64,000 nucleotides of DNA from Pectobacterium aquaticum (lineage in GTDB: Bacteria; Pseudomonadota; Gammaproteobacteria; Enterobacterales; Enterobacteriaceae): contig NZ_CP086253.1 in NCBI RefSeq assembly GCF_003382565.3, positions 3,968,001-4,032,000 on the forward strand, read 5' to 3'. Positions 1 through 9,046 of this stretch are shown in pieces. The notes beneath the pieces were generated by a model, which was not told where the DNA came from, did not search any database, and saw only the letters and a list, made by a program, of their open reading frames with translations. The translations under genes and the position numbers were made by a program. How positions within the stretch are numbered: position 1 is the stretch's first letter; each line of letters starts with the position of its first letter.

Positions 1-128
1 GAAATCAGGGAACCGTGACCATGCAGATAGTCCAACGGCGCGCTCACCGGAGACTCATCAACCAACACACCGTCTTCTGTACGTACCTGATAGGCCAAGC
101 TGACCACCAGATCTTTTGCTACTTTCAT
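1..128 (-). CDS. slyD: FKBP-type peptidyl-prolyl isomerase SlyD (partial, N-terminus only)
   Basis: The reverse strand from the ATG at 128 encodes an N-terminus starting MKVAKDLVVSLAYQVRT, followed by a segment containing SAPLDYLHGHG. This is essentially the SlyD N-terminus. SlyD is a cytoplasmic FKBP-fold prolyl isomerase and chaperone that also handles nickel through a His-rich C-terminal tail. Only about 42 residues lie in the window, so the tail cannot be seen. A good ribosome site (GGAGATATC) precedes the ATG. The order slyD-yheV-kefB matches E. coli. Confidence 0.93.
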   Translation of the reverse strand, partial: MKVAKDLVVSLAYQVRTEDGVLVDESPVSAPLDYLHGHGSLI

Positions 129-248
129 GATATCTCCTACCGTTGGAAATCAAACTGGCGCAAATTGTAGCTGAAAAATATCCCTATGTACCGTCTGGAA
201 TCAAAAAACGTCAACGGTTGGTGACAATGCCACCACGACACTCATCCC

Positions 249-443
249 TCATTCTGGCCGGAAGATCCCGATAATCTCGTTAGCCTGTGGGACGGATGCC
301 GTCGTGGGCTCATCTGCCTGACTTTGGCGATATCCGCACTTCACACACACCACAACCTCGACATCATCCTCTCGTCCAACTGCCAGCGTGTCCTGAGCCT
401 GACACGTCGGGCACACGGCCCCTGCAATAAAGCGTTTACGCAT
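249..443 (-). CDS. yheV: YheV family putative zinc-ribbon protein
   Basis: This 64-residue protein has a CxxC pair near residues 11-14 (CPTC) and a second near 33-36 (CVKC). Together they form a small zinc ribbon typical of the YheV family (DUF2387). Length and position between slyD and kefB agree with E. coli YheV (66 aa). The molecular function is not known. A metal-binding fold is inferred from the four cysteines. Confidence 0.85.
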   Translation of the reverse strand: MRKRFIAGAVCPTCQAQDTLAVGREDDVEVVVCVKCGYRQSQADEPTTASVPQANEIIGIFRPE

Positions 444-489
444 GATAACTCCAATTTATCGCCGTTCTAAAACCTAGAACCTGGAATCT

Positions 490-694
490 AGAACCTATTC
501 TACTAGGCGTTATTGGCGCAGACAGTTTGGACTCGGACAGCGCGCAGAAACCGGAGCGTACACGTAGTACGTGAGGATTTATTCGCTTCGCTCACCCTAC
601 GGGCCGCCCCAAGAGGCGTTCAAACGCAATTGCGTTTGTGCGAGCACTGCCCAGGTTCAAAATGGCAAGTAAAATAGCCTAGAGAATAGGTTCT
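490..694. repeat. MITE-like intergenic repeat with about 30-bp imperfect terminal inverted repeats
   Basis: The left end at 490 reads AGAACCTATTC followed by TACTAGGCGTTATT. The reverse complement of the right end (from 694) reads AGAACCTATTC followed by TCTAGGCTATTTT. The arms match over roughly 30 bp with few mismatches. The element is about 205 bp, has no ORF of note, and fills the yheV-kefB gap, ending on the first base of the kefB stop codon. Internally it has short palindromes such as ACGTAGTACGT. This is the structure of a non-autonomous miniature element. The family is not named here because no search was run. Confidence 0.7.
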
Positions 695-2505
695 TACTCG
701 TCGTCTTCATCCCACACACTAGGCCGACGGCGCTCGCGCAGCATTTCCCGCTGGAAAATATCCTCTAGCTCACGGCGTGCCTCTTTCACACGGGAGATTT
801 GAGCGACATCCCCCGTCAATTGCGGCATCAATTCACGCAGCATGCGCATATCCAGACGGCGGAAATGCTGTTGCGCACGCATCGCCTGATGGGGGTGCAT
901 GCCGACCGTCACCAGCGTTTTCCGCCCTAGCTCCAGCGCGCTGGAAAAGGTTTCGCGCGAGAAATGTTTTACACCTGTCTGTAACAACTCATGGGCTTCA
1001 ACACGCCCGCGTGCCCGCGCCAGAATCTCCAGATTTGGAAAGTGTTGCTGGCATAGATGCACAATCTCCATCGTATCTTCTGGTGCATTACAGGTGATCA
1101 CGATTGAGCGCGCTTTATCCGCCCCCGCCGAGCGCAGTAGTTCCAGCTCCGTGGCATCGCCATAATAAACCTTATAACCATAGCTGCGCATCAGGCTCAC
1201 GGCACTGATATCGCGTTCCAGAACGGTAATCCGCATTTTGTTCGCCATTAATAAGCGACCAATCACCTGTCCGAAACGCCCGAAGCCCACCACGATCACC
1301 TGCGGTTCGTCATCCTCGACATACGGTTTCTCATCCGGCACATCCTGCACGTTATAGCGACGCACCAGAATGCGGTCGATCAACTGCATCAGCAGCGGCG
1401 TCGTCATCATTGATAGCGTCACTGTCACCAGCAACAGCGGCAGTTGCTCACCTTTCAATACGTTGAATGAAGCCGCCGCGGAAAACAGGACGAAAGCGAA
1501 CTCGCCGCCCTGACTCAGTACCCCAGCAAACTGCAAGCGCTCGGAGCGGCGCATACGATTAATCCGCGCAAGGACATACAGTACGGCCGCTTTCACCGCC
1601 ACCAGCACCAATACCGCAACCATAATCTTCACGATGTGGGTGTAGAGGATGCCGAGATTCAGCGCCATTCCTACAGAGATAAAAAACAGGCCAAGCAGCA
1701 AACCTTTGAACGGCTCAATCGCGATTTCCAGTTCATGCCGATACTCACTTTCCGCCAGCAGAATACCGGCGATAAAGGTGCCTAACGCCATGGAAAGCCC
1801 TAATGCTTCCATAAACAGCGCAGAGCCGAGCACCAGCAACAACGCGGCGGCGGTGAACACCTCGCGCACGCCGGATGCCGCAATAAAACGGAACAGCGGA
1901 CGCACCAGATAGCGGCCGCCGATTAACATCCCGAGAAACGCAGCGACTTTCAGACCAATCCGCTCCCAATCGCCAAAATCACCCTGCACACCAGCCAGAA
2001 TCGGAATCAGCGCTAACGCAGGGATAACCGCCAAATCCTGAAACAGCAGAACGGAGAAACCTAATTGCCCCGATTCATTGCGGTTCATGCCCTTTTCGCG
2101 CATCAGTTGCAGCGCCATGGCCGTTGACGACATCGCCAACCCCACGCCACCAATCAGCGCGGACTGCCACGAGAAATCCGTCAGATACAGGGCGCCGCCT
2201 AAAATCAGCGCACTCAGTGCGACCTGAGCCGCCCCCACGCCAAAGATCGAGCGGCGCAGCGTCCAGAGCTTGGACGGATTCAGTTCCAGACCAATGATAA
2301 ACATCAGGAAAACGACACCCAGCTCCGAGAAATGCAGGATGGCTTCCACGTCACGGATAAAGCCAAGCCCCCACGGGCCAATGGCGATCCCAGCGATCAA
2401 ATAGCCCAGTACGGCACCAATCCCTAATCGGGCAGCGATCGGTACGGCGACTACCGCCACAAACAAAAATAAGACGCTGGCGGTCAGTAGCGCAGAACTT
2501 TCCAT
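694..2505 (-). CDS. kefB: Glutathione-regulated potassium-efflux system protein KefB
   Basis: KefB is an inner-membrane K+/H+ antiporter of the CPA2 family, gated by glutathione adducts and protecting against electrophiles. This 603-residue protein has a hydrophobic N-terminal half (about 12 membrane segments, residues 5-380). A cytoplasmic RCK/TrkA-N domain follows with the nucleotide-binding motif GFGRFGQVIG near residue 405. Length matches E. coli KefB (601 aa). The ATG at 2505 was chosen over a longer frame because AGGAG lies directly upstream and MESSALL is the usual KefB start. It begins 1 nt after the kefG stop, so the two are translationally linked. Confidence 0.95.
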   Translation of the reverse strand: MESSALLTASVLFLFVAVVAVPIAARLGIGAVLGYLIAGIAIGPWGLGFIRDVEAILHFSELGVVFLMFIIGLELNPSKLWTLRRSIFGVGAAQVALSALILGGALYLTDFSWQSALIGGVGLAMSSTAMALQLMREKGMNRNESGQLGFSVLLFQDLAVIPALALIPILAGVQGDFGDWERIGLKVAAFLGMLIGGRYLVRPLFRFIAASGVREVFTAAALLLVLGSALFMEALGLSMALGTFIAGILLAESEYRHELEIAIEPFKGLLLGLFFISVGMALNLGILYTHIVKIMVAVLVLVAVKAAVLYVLARINRMRRSERLQFAGVLSQGGEFAFVLFSAAASFNVLKGEQLPLLLVTVTLSMMTTPLLMQLIDRILVRRYNVQDVPDEKPYVEDDEPQVIVVGFGRFGQVIGRLLMANKMRITVLERDISAVSLMRSYGYKVYYGDATELELLRSAGADKARSIVITCNAPEDTMEIVHLCQQHFPNLEILARARGRVEAHELLQTGVKHFSRETFSSALELGRKTLVTVGMHPHQAMRAQQHFRRLDMRMLRELMPQLTGDVAQISRVKEARRELEDIFQREMLRERRRPSVWDEDDE

Positions 2506-2506
2506 A

Positions 2507-3061
2507 CTAGCGCTCCTCTTCAGGTAAAGGGGAGGATAGCCATTCACCGTAAGCTCTGGCTTGACTCGATAACACATCGGGCTGTAAACGACGTGCCCAG
2601 TAAACAATCATGGGGCGCATCCAATGCATACGGCACAGGGCGGCCGTCAGCTCAAACGGGCGGAGCAAATCATCCATGGGATAGCGATTGTTACCATCAG
2701 CATGATAGGCATCTTCCGGTTCACCGGTTGTAATCACCGAGCGCCAGTATTTCCCCGCCAGCGCATTCCCGCCGATCCCATTCGCGAATCCGCGCGATAA
2801 CACCCTATCGAGCCACTCTTTCAGCAGCGCCGGACAGCTATAGGTGTAAAACGGATGTTGGAAAACAATGACCTGATGCTCACGCAGCAACTGTTGTTCG
2901 TGATGAATATCGATAAAAAAATCAGGATAGAGTGCGTAAAGATCGTGCACGGTTACATTCGCCAACTGCTGCGCCGGTTGCAATAAGACCCGGTTTGCTA
3001 CCGAGTCCTGTGGTTCCGGATGGGCATACAGCAGCAAAATCTTCGGTGGCTGCGACATCAT
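2507..3061 (-). CDS. kefG: KefB ancillary quinone oxidoreductase KefG
   Basis: KefG is a flavodoxin-fold NAD(P)H:quinone oxidoreductase-like subunit needed for full KefB activity at the membrane. The 184-residue product starts MMSQPPKILLLYAHPEP, has the FQHPFYTYSCPALLKEW segment typical of the family, and equals E. coli KefG in length. The start at 3061 discards seven extra in-frame residues not present in the family. It is divergently oriented from yheS and immediately precedes kefB in one operon. Confidence 0.94.
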   Translation of the reverse strand: MMSQPPKILLLYAHPEPQDSVANRVLLQPAQQLANVTVHDLYALYPDFFIDIHHEQQLLREHQVIVFQHPFYTYSCPALLKEWLDRVLSRGFANGIGGNALAGKYWRSVITTGEPEDAYHADGNNRYPMDDLLRPFELTAALCRMHWMRPMIVYWARRLQPDVLSSQARAYGEWLSSPLPEEER

Positions 3062-3183
3062 TCCCCTCCAAAGCGTCGTCATAATAATCGTTTTCCGTTA
3101 CCATGCAGCGCAACGACTAAAAACAGGACACCGCGTGTCCTGAGATGTCCATAATTTAACATACTCTGAACATACGGCGCTTT

Positions 3184-5097
3184 ATGATTGTTTTCTCTTC
3201 GCTGCAAATTCGACGTGGTGTACGCGTTCTGATCGACAACGCGACAGCAACGGTTAATCCCGGCCAGAAAGTCGGTCTGGTTGGCAAAAACGGCTGTGGT
3301 AAATCTACGCTGCTGTCATTACTGAAAGGCGAAATCAGCGCCGACGGTGGCAGCGCAACCTTCCCGCAAAACTGGTCATTGGCGTGGGTCAATCAGGAAA
3401 CGCCTGCGTTGGACAAACCCGCGCTGGACTACGTGATTGACGGCGACCGCGAGTTTCGCCAACTGGAAGCCGCGTTGCAGACCGCCAACGAAGAGAACGA
3501 CGGTAACGCAATTGCCACGCTGCACGGTAAGTTGGATGCGATTCAGGCTTGGACGATTCAGGCCAGAGCATCAAGCCTGCTCAATGGGCTAGGATTTTCT
3601 CAGTCACAGCTACAACAGCCCGTCAGCGCCTTTTCCGGCGGCTGGCGGATGCGTCTGAATCTGGCACAGGCGTTAATCTGCCGTTCAGATCTGCTATTGC
3701 TGGATGAACCGACCAACCACCTCGATCTGGATGCCGTTATCTGGCTGGAAAAGTGGCTGAAAAACTACGCTGGCACGCTGGTCCTGATCTCGCATGACCG
3801 CGATTTCCTCGATCCGGTGGTGACCAAGATTCTGCACATCGAACAGCAGTCGCTCAACGAGTACACCGGTAACTACTCCTCGTTTGAACGCCAGCGCGCC
3901 ACTCGTCTCGCACAGCAGCAATCGCTCTATGAGCATCAGCAGGAGCGCGTCGCGCATCTGCAACACTATATCGATCGCTTCCGCGCACAGGCGACCAAAG
4001 CAAAGCAGGCGCAAAGCCGGATAAAAATGCTGGAACGCATGGAGATGATTGCGCCGGCGCATGTCGACAACCCTTTCCGCTTCAGCTTTCGCGCTCCGGA
4101 ATCGTTGCCCAATCCACTGATGAAGATGGAAAAGGTCAGCGCAGGCTACAACGACAAGCTGATTCTGGAATCCATCAAACTCAATTTAGTGCCAGGTTCC
4201 CGCATCGGGCTGCTCGGTCATAACGGCGCAGGCAAATCCACGCTAATCAAGCTGCTTGCTGGCACGCTCGCCCCACTGAAAGGGGAAATTGGGTTGGCGA
4301 AAGGCGTGAAACTCGGTTATTTCGCCCAGCACCAGTTAGAGTTTCTACGTGCGGATGAATCGCCTTTGCAGCATCTGGTGCGTCTGGCAGAGCGGGAAAC
4401 GGAACAGCAACTGCGCGACTACCTCGGCGGCTTCGGTTTTCAGGGCGACAAAGTCACCGAGATCACCGAGCGCTTCTCCGGCGGCGAAAAGGCCCGTCTG
4501 GTGCTGGCGCTGATCGTCTGGCAACGCCCGAACCTCCTGCTGCTCGACGAACCAACCAACCACCTCGATCTGGATATGCGTCAGGCACTGACCGAAGCGT
4601 TAATCGATTTTGAAGGCGCGCTGGTTGTCGTCTCGCACGATCGACACCTGATCCGTTCTACCACCGACGATCTCTATCTGGTACACGACCAGAAAGTAGA
4701 ACCGTTCGACGGTGATTTGGAAGACTACCAGCAGTGGCTGGTCGGCCTGCAACGTCAGGAAAATGCGGCTGATGAAATGCCAAAAGAAAATGCCGCCAAC
4801 AGCGCGCAAGGTAGAAAAGATCAAAAACGCCGCGACGCCGAGTTGAGAACGCAAACGCAGCCGCTGCGCAAACAGATAACCAAGCTTGAACAGCAGATGG
4901 AAAAGCTGGGGGAAACGCTCGCAGCACTGGAAGCTCGACTGGCGGACAGCGCCATCTATGACATCAGCCGCAAAGCCGAACTCACCGACTGCCTGCAACA
5001 GCAAACCAAAGTCAAAATCGAGCTGGAAGAAACAGAACTGTCCTGGCTGGACGCACAGGAACAGCTAGAGCAGATGATGCAGAACGATTCGCTTTAA
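3184..5097 (+). CDS. yheS: ABC-F family ATPase YheS
   Basis: This soluble ABC-F protein (637 aa) has two nucleotide-binding domains and no membrane segments. Walker A motifs are at about residues 34 (GKNGCGKST) and 345 (GHNGAGKST). Signature motifs FSGGW and FSGGEK lie near 152 and 430, each followed by LLLDEPTNHLDLD. The linker and C-terminal region after residue 530 are charged and likely coiled coil. ABC-F proteins act on the ribosome. YheS is closely similar across enterobacteria. It is divergent from kefG, and a hairpin follows the stop. Confidence 0.95.
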   Translation: MIVFSSLQIRRGVRVLIDNATATVNPGQKVGLVGKNGCGKSTLLSLLKGEISADGGSATFPQNWSLAWVNQETPALDKPALDYVIDGDREFRQLEAALQTANEENDGNAIATLHGKLDAIQAWTIQARASSLLNGLGFSQSQLQQPVSAFSGGWRMRLNLAQALICRSDLLLLDEPTNHLDLDAVIWLEKWLKNYAGTLVLISHDRDFLDPVVTKILHIEQQSLNEYTGNYSSFERQRATRLAQQQSLYEHQQERVAHLQHYIDRFRAQATKAKQAQSRIKMLERMEMIAPAHVDNPFRFSFRAPESLPNPLMKMEKVSAGYNDKLILESIKLNLVPGSRIGLLGHNGAGKSTLIKLLAGTLAPLKGEIGLAKGVKLGYFAQHQLEFLRADESPLQHLVRLAERETEQQLRDYLGGFGFQGDKVTEITERFSGGEKARLVLALIVWQRPNLLLLDEPTNHLDLDMRQALTEALIDFEGALVVVSHDRHLIRSTTDDLYLVHDQKVEPFDGDLEDYQQWLVGLQRQENAADEMPKENAANSAQGRKDQKRRDAELRTQTQPLRKQITKLEQQMEKLGETLAALEARLADSAIYDISRKAELTDCLQQQTKVKIELEETELSWLDAQEQLEQMMQNDSL

Positions 5098-5116
5098 GAT
5101 TTGTGTCCTGAAAGGC

Positions 5117-5142
5117 ATAGCGAGCGGAAAGCCGCTCGCTAT
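5117..5142. terminator. Intergenic hairpin between convergent yheS and the LysE-type gene
   Basis: A perfect 11-bp stem (ATAGCGAGCGG / CCGCTCGCTAT) with a 4-base AAAG loop sits just past the yheS stop and before the end of the opposing LysE-family gene. It probably terminates both transcripts, although the T-tract is weak on either side. Confidence 0.65.
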
Positions 5143-5158
5143 ACTCGTGAACGAAGCC

Positions 5159-5761
5159 TTAATGCCAAATCAACAGCACGCAGGCGGCGGTCAGCAGCCC
5201 CATTGACACATTGAAGATAATCCACGCTTTCTTACTGCGCAGCAGTCGCCCAATCATCGTGCCGAACCCGAGCCAGATGACGCCGGACACCAGATTAACC
5301 AGCACAATCCCGATGCTTATGGCGATCACAGACTGGTTATAACCTTCCCCCGCCAGACTAAAGCTGGCAACGGCACCCAGCGCCATGAGCCACGCTTTCG
5401 GGTTCAGGAATTGCAGCAACCACCCTTGATAAAGCCGGATCGGCTGGGGCGGCGCAGCGGAGGTTTCCAGACGTTCGTAAGCCGCCGTGGCGATTTTCCA
5501 CGCCAGCCAGAGCAGATAGGCGCTACCGAGGACTTTCAGGATAAAATGCAGCGAAGGGTAAATCAGAATCAACCCACCAACACCGAATGCCACCAGCAGC
5601 AAAATGCTCTGCATGCCCAGCATGATGCCAACCATCAGCCACAGTGAACGCATAAAGCCGAAATTCGCGCCCGAGGTGGTCAATAGCATATTATTTGGCC
5701 CCGGCGTGATGGCTGCTACCCACAAAAATCCCAACATCGAAAGAAATAAACTCAGTTCCAT
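5159..5761 (-). CDS. LysE/RhtB family amino-acid exporter
   Basis: This 200-residue very hydrophobic protein has about six membrane segments and the family N-terminal motif TPGPNN near residue 18. A conserved NPKAWL motif follows in the middle. Members export amino acids or their analogues across the inner membrane. The substrate cannot be read from the sequence. The ATG at 5761 is preceded by AGGAGC and replaces a longer frame. The gene lies between yheS and yheT, where E. coli has none, so it is a lineage-specific insertion in this neighbourhood. Confidence 0.85.
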   Translation of the reverse strand: MELSLFLSMLGFLWVAAITPGPNNMLLTTSGANFGFMRSLWLMVGIMLGMQSILLLVAFGVGGLILIYPSLHFILKVLGSAYLLWLAWKIATAAYERLETSAAPPQPIRLYQGWLLQFLNPKAWLMALGAVASFSLAGEGYNQSVIAISIGIVLVNLVSGVIWLGFGTMIGRLLRSKKAWIIFNVSMGLLTAACVLLIWH

Positions 5762-5867
5762 TATTTGTGGGCGCTCCTGACCCAAATGTCGTACCAACTG
5801 GCAGCATTGAAGCTAACAGTGTGATATTGATCGTACAAGAGTCGACAACAAGATTTCCATATCCTTT

Positions 5868-6923
5868 ATGCATAATCACTTTCGTCCGCTGAGCGGCGCC
5901 CATAACCCACATCTGCAAACGCTATTGCCGCGTCTGATTCGCCGTCACGCACAGTTCTCGCCAGTCTGGCAGTCACTGGAATTACCGGACGGCGATTTCG
6001 TCGATCTGGCCTGGAGCGAAGCGCCCGAACAGGTGCGACACAAACCGCGCGTGGTGCTGTTTCACGGGCTGGAAGGCAGCTTTCACAGCCCTTACGCCCA
6101 CGGTCTGCTACATGCCTGTAAGCAACGCGGCTGGCTGGCCGTCATCATGCATTTTCGCGGATGCAGCGGTAAACCCAACCGGATGAAGCGCATTTATCAT
6201 TCTGGCGAAACCAGCGATGCCAGCTATTTTCTGCACTGGATGCAAGAGACGCTGGGCGATGCACCTACCGCCGCCATCGGCGTATCTCTCGGCGGTAACA
6301 TGCTGGCCTACCTGCTCGCTCAGCAAGGCGAAGCCTGTTCCCTGTCCGCGGCCGTCATTGTTTCCGCGCCACTGATGCTCGAACCCTGTAGCCGCAGGAT
6401 GGAACAAGGTTTCTCCCGCGTCTATCAGCATTACCTACTGCGCCTGCTGAAACAAAACGCCGGTCGCAAGCTGGCGGCTTATCCAGATACACTGCCGATT
6501 CAACTGCCGCAGTTGAGGCGAATCCGCCAGTTGCGAGAGTTTGATGACGTCATTACCTCACGCATCCACGGCTTCCGCGATGCGGCCGACTACTATCGAC
6601 GTTGCAGCGCTCTGCCGCTGTTGCCTCAGATACGTAAACCGCTGCTCATCATCCATGCGAAGGACGATCCTTTCATGACGTCAGAGGTGATTCCCGATCT
6701 GTCGCAGTTACCGTCTAATATTGAGTATCAACTGACGGAACATGGTGGGCATGTCGGCTTCGTCGGAGGAACGTTGCTGAAACCGGAAATGTGGCTGGAA
6801 CAGCGCATTCCCAACTGGCTTAGCCCATTTTTGGACCATGCCACCGATTCTTTTTCTTCAGGCACCGTTTTTACTCAGGCACCCTTTGAATCAGGAATTT
6901 TTTATTCAGGAGAGATCGCGTGA
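5868..6923 (+). CDS. yheT: Alpha/beta hydrolase YheT
   Basis: This predicted esterase/hydrolase is of the AB-hydrolase YheT/EMB8 family (351 aa). The nucleophile elbow GVSLGG is at about residue 138. The acid in AKDDPF (about 265) and the histidine in EHGGHVGF (about 291) complete the triad. The substrate is unknown. The first ATG at 5868 lacks a strong ribosome site, so the start is only probable. The C-terminal tail after about residue 320 is Ser/Phe/Gly-rich and appears to extend beyond the E. coli protein. The stop overlaps the yheU GTG start by 3 bases. Confidence 0.9.
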   Translation: MHNHFRPLSGAHNPHLQTLLPRLIRRHAQFSPVWQSLELPDGDFVDLAWSEAPEQVRHKPRVVLFHGLEGSFHSPYAHGLLHACKQRGWLAVIMHFRGCSGKPNRMKRIYHSGETSDASYFLHWMQETLGDAPTAAIGVSLGGNMLAYLLAQQGEACSLSAAVIVSAPLMLEPCSRRMEQGFSRVYQHYLLRLLKQNAGRKLAAYPDTLPIQLPQLRRIRQLREFDDVITSRIHGFRDAADYYRRCSALPLLPQIRKPLLIIHAKDDPFMTSEVIPDLSQLPSNIEYQLTEHGGHVGFVGGTLLKPEMWLEQRIPNWLSPFLDHATDSFSSGTVFTQAPFESGIFYSGEIA

Positions 6924-7156
6924 TTATTCCCTGGCAACAGCTCGATCCAGAAACTCTGGATAGTATCATCGAATCTTTCGTCCTGCGGGAAGGCACCGAT
7001 TACGGCGAACAGGAGCGATCGCTGGCGCAGAAAGTGGAAGATATCCGTAGCCAACTTCAGTCTGGCGAGGTGGTATTGGTGTGGTCTGAGTTACATGAAA
7101 CCCTCAATATCATGCCGCGTAACCAGTTCAACGCCGGAGGACATGCCCCTTATTGA
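6920..7156 (+). CDS. yheU: YheU family protein
   Basis: This small cytoplasmic protein (78 aa) of the YheU/UPF0270 family begins MIIPWQQLDPETLDSI and contains VLVWSELHETLNIMPR. Both stretches are diagnostic of the family. The start is GTG at 6920, overlapping the yheT stop, with AGGAGAG upstream. The function is unknown. It is co-transcribed with yheT and probably with prkB downstream, as in E. coli. Confidence 0.9.
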   Translation: MIIPWQQLDPETLDSIIESFVLREGTDYGEQERSLAQKVEDIRSQLQSGEVVLVWSELHETLNIMPRNQFNAGGHAPY

Positions 7157-7280
7157 GCACGCCGAAAGTCGTGAAAGAACCCGTCAAACATGCTAACAAT
7201 GATGATAATTACGTCTTTTGGGAGGATGCGCGCAGGCTTTCGGTCTATGCAGGCATCGCGATCACGGAGTCACGCACCTT

Positions 7281-8150
7281 ATGTCACATCAGCATCCGAT
7301 CATTGCGGTTACCGGCTCCAGCGGAGCGGGAACCACGACAACCAGTCTGGCCTTCCGTAAGATTTTCCAGCAGTTTGATCTGCGCGCAGCCCAGTTAGAA
7401 GGTGATAGCTTTCACCGCTATACCCGCCCGGAAATGGATATGGCGATTCGTAAAGCGCGTGATTCAGGACGCCACATCAGCTATTTCGGCCCAGAAGCGA
7501 ATGATTTCAGCCTGCTGGAACAGTCGTTTATCGAATATGGCCTGCACGGGCGCGGTCAGACGCGTAAATACCTGCATACCTATGATGAAGCCATTCCCTA
7601 TAATCAGGTTCCCGGAACGTTCACGCCGTGGGAACCAATGCCGGAACCCACCGACATCCTGTTCTATGAAGGATTGCACGGCGGCGTGGTCACTGAGCAA
7701 AACGACGTGGCACAGCATGTCGATTTACTCGTCGGCGTGGTGCCGATCGTCAACCTGGAATGGATTCAAAAGCTGATTCGTGACGTTAATGAGCGCGGCC
7801 ACTCGCGTGAAGCGGTGATGGATTCCGTCGTCCGCTCAATAGAAGACTACATCACCTATATCACGCCACAGTTCTCTCGCACACACATCAACTTCCAGCG
7901 TGTGCCTACCGTGGACACCTCCAACCCGTTCGCCGCTAAATCGATTCCGTCACTGGACGAAAGCTTCGTCGTGATTCATTTTCAGGGATTGGATAATATT
8001 GATTATCCCTATTTGCTCGCCATGTTGCAGGGTTCATTTATTTCGCACATCAACACGCTGGTCGTTCCCGGCGGGAAGATGGGATTGGCGATGGAGTTAA
8101 TCATGGCACCGCTGGTGCAACGGCTGATAGAAGGGAAAACCATCGAATAA
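7281..8150 (+). CDS. prkB: Phosphoribulokinase-like protein PrkB
   Basis: The 289-residue product is a P-loop kinase of the phosphoribulokinase/uridine kinase family. Walker A GSSGAGTTT is at about residues 12-20, followed by EGDSFHRYTR and the VPIVNLEWIQKLIRD segment. Enterobacteria lack a Calvin cycle, so the physiological substrate is uncertain. The ATG at 7281 gives the standard MSHQHPIIAVTG start and drops 21 upstream in-frame residues. It lies about 125 bp after yheU. Confidence 0.92.
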   Translation: MSHQHPIIAVTGSSGAGTTTTSLAFRKIFQQFDLRAAQLEGDSFHRYTRPEMDMAIRKARDSGRHISYFGPEANDFSLLEQSFIEYGLHGRGQTRKYLHTYDEAIPYNQVPGTFTPWEPMPEPTDILFYEGLHGGVVTEQNDVAQHVDLLVGVVPIVNLEWIQKLIRDVNERGHSREAVMDSVVRSIEDYITYITPQFSRTHINFQRVPTVDTSNPFAAKSIPSLDESFVVIHFQGLDNIDYPYLLAMLQGSFISHINTLVVPGGKMGLAMELIMAPLVQRLIEGKTIE

Positions 8151-8171
8151 GCATCGAGATACGCGGTGCGA

Positions 8172-8210
8172 CCACAGGGGTGAGGCCTCCCTACGTCAAC
8201 CTCCCCCTGT
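8172..8210. terminator. Hairpin region after prkB
   Basis: Complementary arms CACAGGGG and CCCCCTGTG with further pairing TGAGG/CCTC surround a loop downstream of prkB and before the convergent yhfA stop. A run of CCCC then TA follows rather than a strong T-tract, so termination is plausible but not certain. Confidence 0.4.
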
Positions 8211-8263
8211 GTTTCCCCTAATAACAGGTTTAAGTGACCAGAATGAGTGCCCAGAGAAAGAGA

Positions 8264-8671
8264 TTATTCCAGCACTCTAATTTCATGGCTGTGCGTCACC
8301 TCAACGGCTTTGCCCAGCATCAGTGCCACAGAGCAGTATTTTTCCGCCGACAGGGCGACGGCTCGCTCGACAGCGTTGTCGGTCAACCCTTTTCCCGTCA
8401 CGATAAAATGCAGATTGATGTGGGTAAATAAACGCGGTGCGTCAGACCGACGCTCTGACGTTAATTTCACTTCACAATCCGCTACATCGTTGCGGCCTTT
8501 TTGCAGAATCGATACCACATCAATCGCGCTGCATCCCCCTACAGACATCAACACCATTTCCATCGGACTGGGCGCTTTATCACCGGAATTGCCGTCCATC
8601 ACTATCTGATGCCCTGATGCAGATTCGCCCAAAAACGTTAAGCCTTCAACCCATTTTACCCGTGCCTGCAT
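8264..8671 (-). CDS. yhfA: OsmC family protein YhfA
   Basis: This 135-residue OsmC/Ohr-like protein has MSVGGCSAIDVV near residue 42, containing the first conserved cysteine. EKYCSVALML near residue 110 holds the second. Such proteins are thiol peroxidases or related redox proteins. Whether YhfA is an active peroxidase is not shown. Start and length equal the E. coli protein. It is divergent from crp, as in other enterobacteria. Confidence 0.92.
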   Translation of the reverse strand: MQARVKWVEGLTFLGESASGHQIVMDGNSGDKAPSPMEMVLMSVGGCSAIDVVSILQKGRNDVADCEVKLTSERRSDAPRLFTHINLHFIVTGKGLTDNAVERAVALSAEKYCSVALMLGKAVEVTHSHEIRVLE

Positions 8672-9046
8672 GATGCCTCTCCACTAAAAATTTTTTGAAA
8701 ATTTATACCGTTACTGTACAAAAACCAGCGTTAATCAGCGCTTTGTCATGCTGAAGCGAGACAACACAAGACACGTCCTTCAAGCTGTGTTAAAACGAAA
8801 ACAGAATAGACCTTTTCTGGACAAACCCAGAAACGAAGAAGATGATGGCCTGGCCAGACAGACCCCAGCCACGTTTACGGTGCGGCAAGGCAGCAACCGG
8901 AAAATCAAGGGTACAGTGGTTTCAGTATATTCCCTGACGTCATTCTGCCTAGACTGAATTTTATTTTTTTAGCAGTAAAACACGCCGTACAGGGAACTCT
9001 GACCCCTGTAATTTGCGCAGTGAATTACAACAGAGGATGATAGCGA
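8672..9046. promoter_or_regulatory. yhfA-crp divergent intergenic region
   Basis: These 375 bases separate two divergent genes and contain no convincing ORF. In E. coli this interval carries the autoregulated crp promoter with CRP sites and a long crp leader. Here the leader ends with CAGAGGATGATAGCG before the crp ATG. I could not place a good TGTGA-N6-TCACA site by eye. An AT-rich run at 8956-8975 is a candidate promoter element. Confidence 0.55.

Noticed and set aside
8748..8957. 69-codon ORF in the yhfA-crp intergenic region
   Set aside because: No ribosome site and no recognisable family; it overlaps the expected crp regulatory leader.
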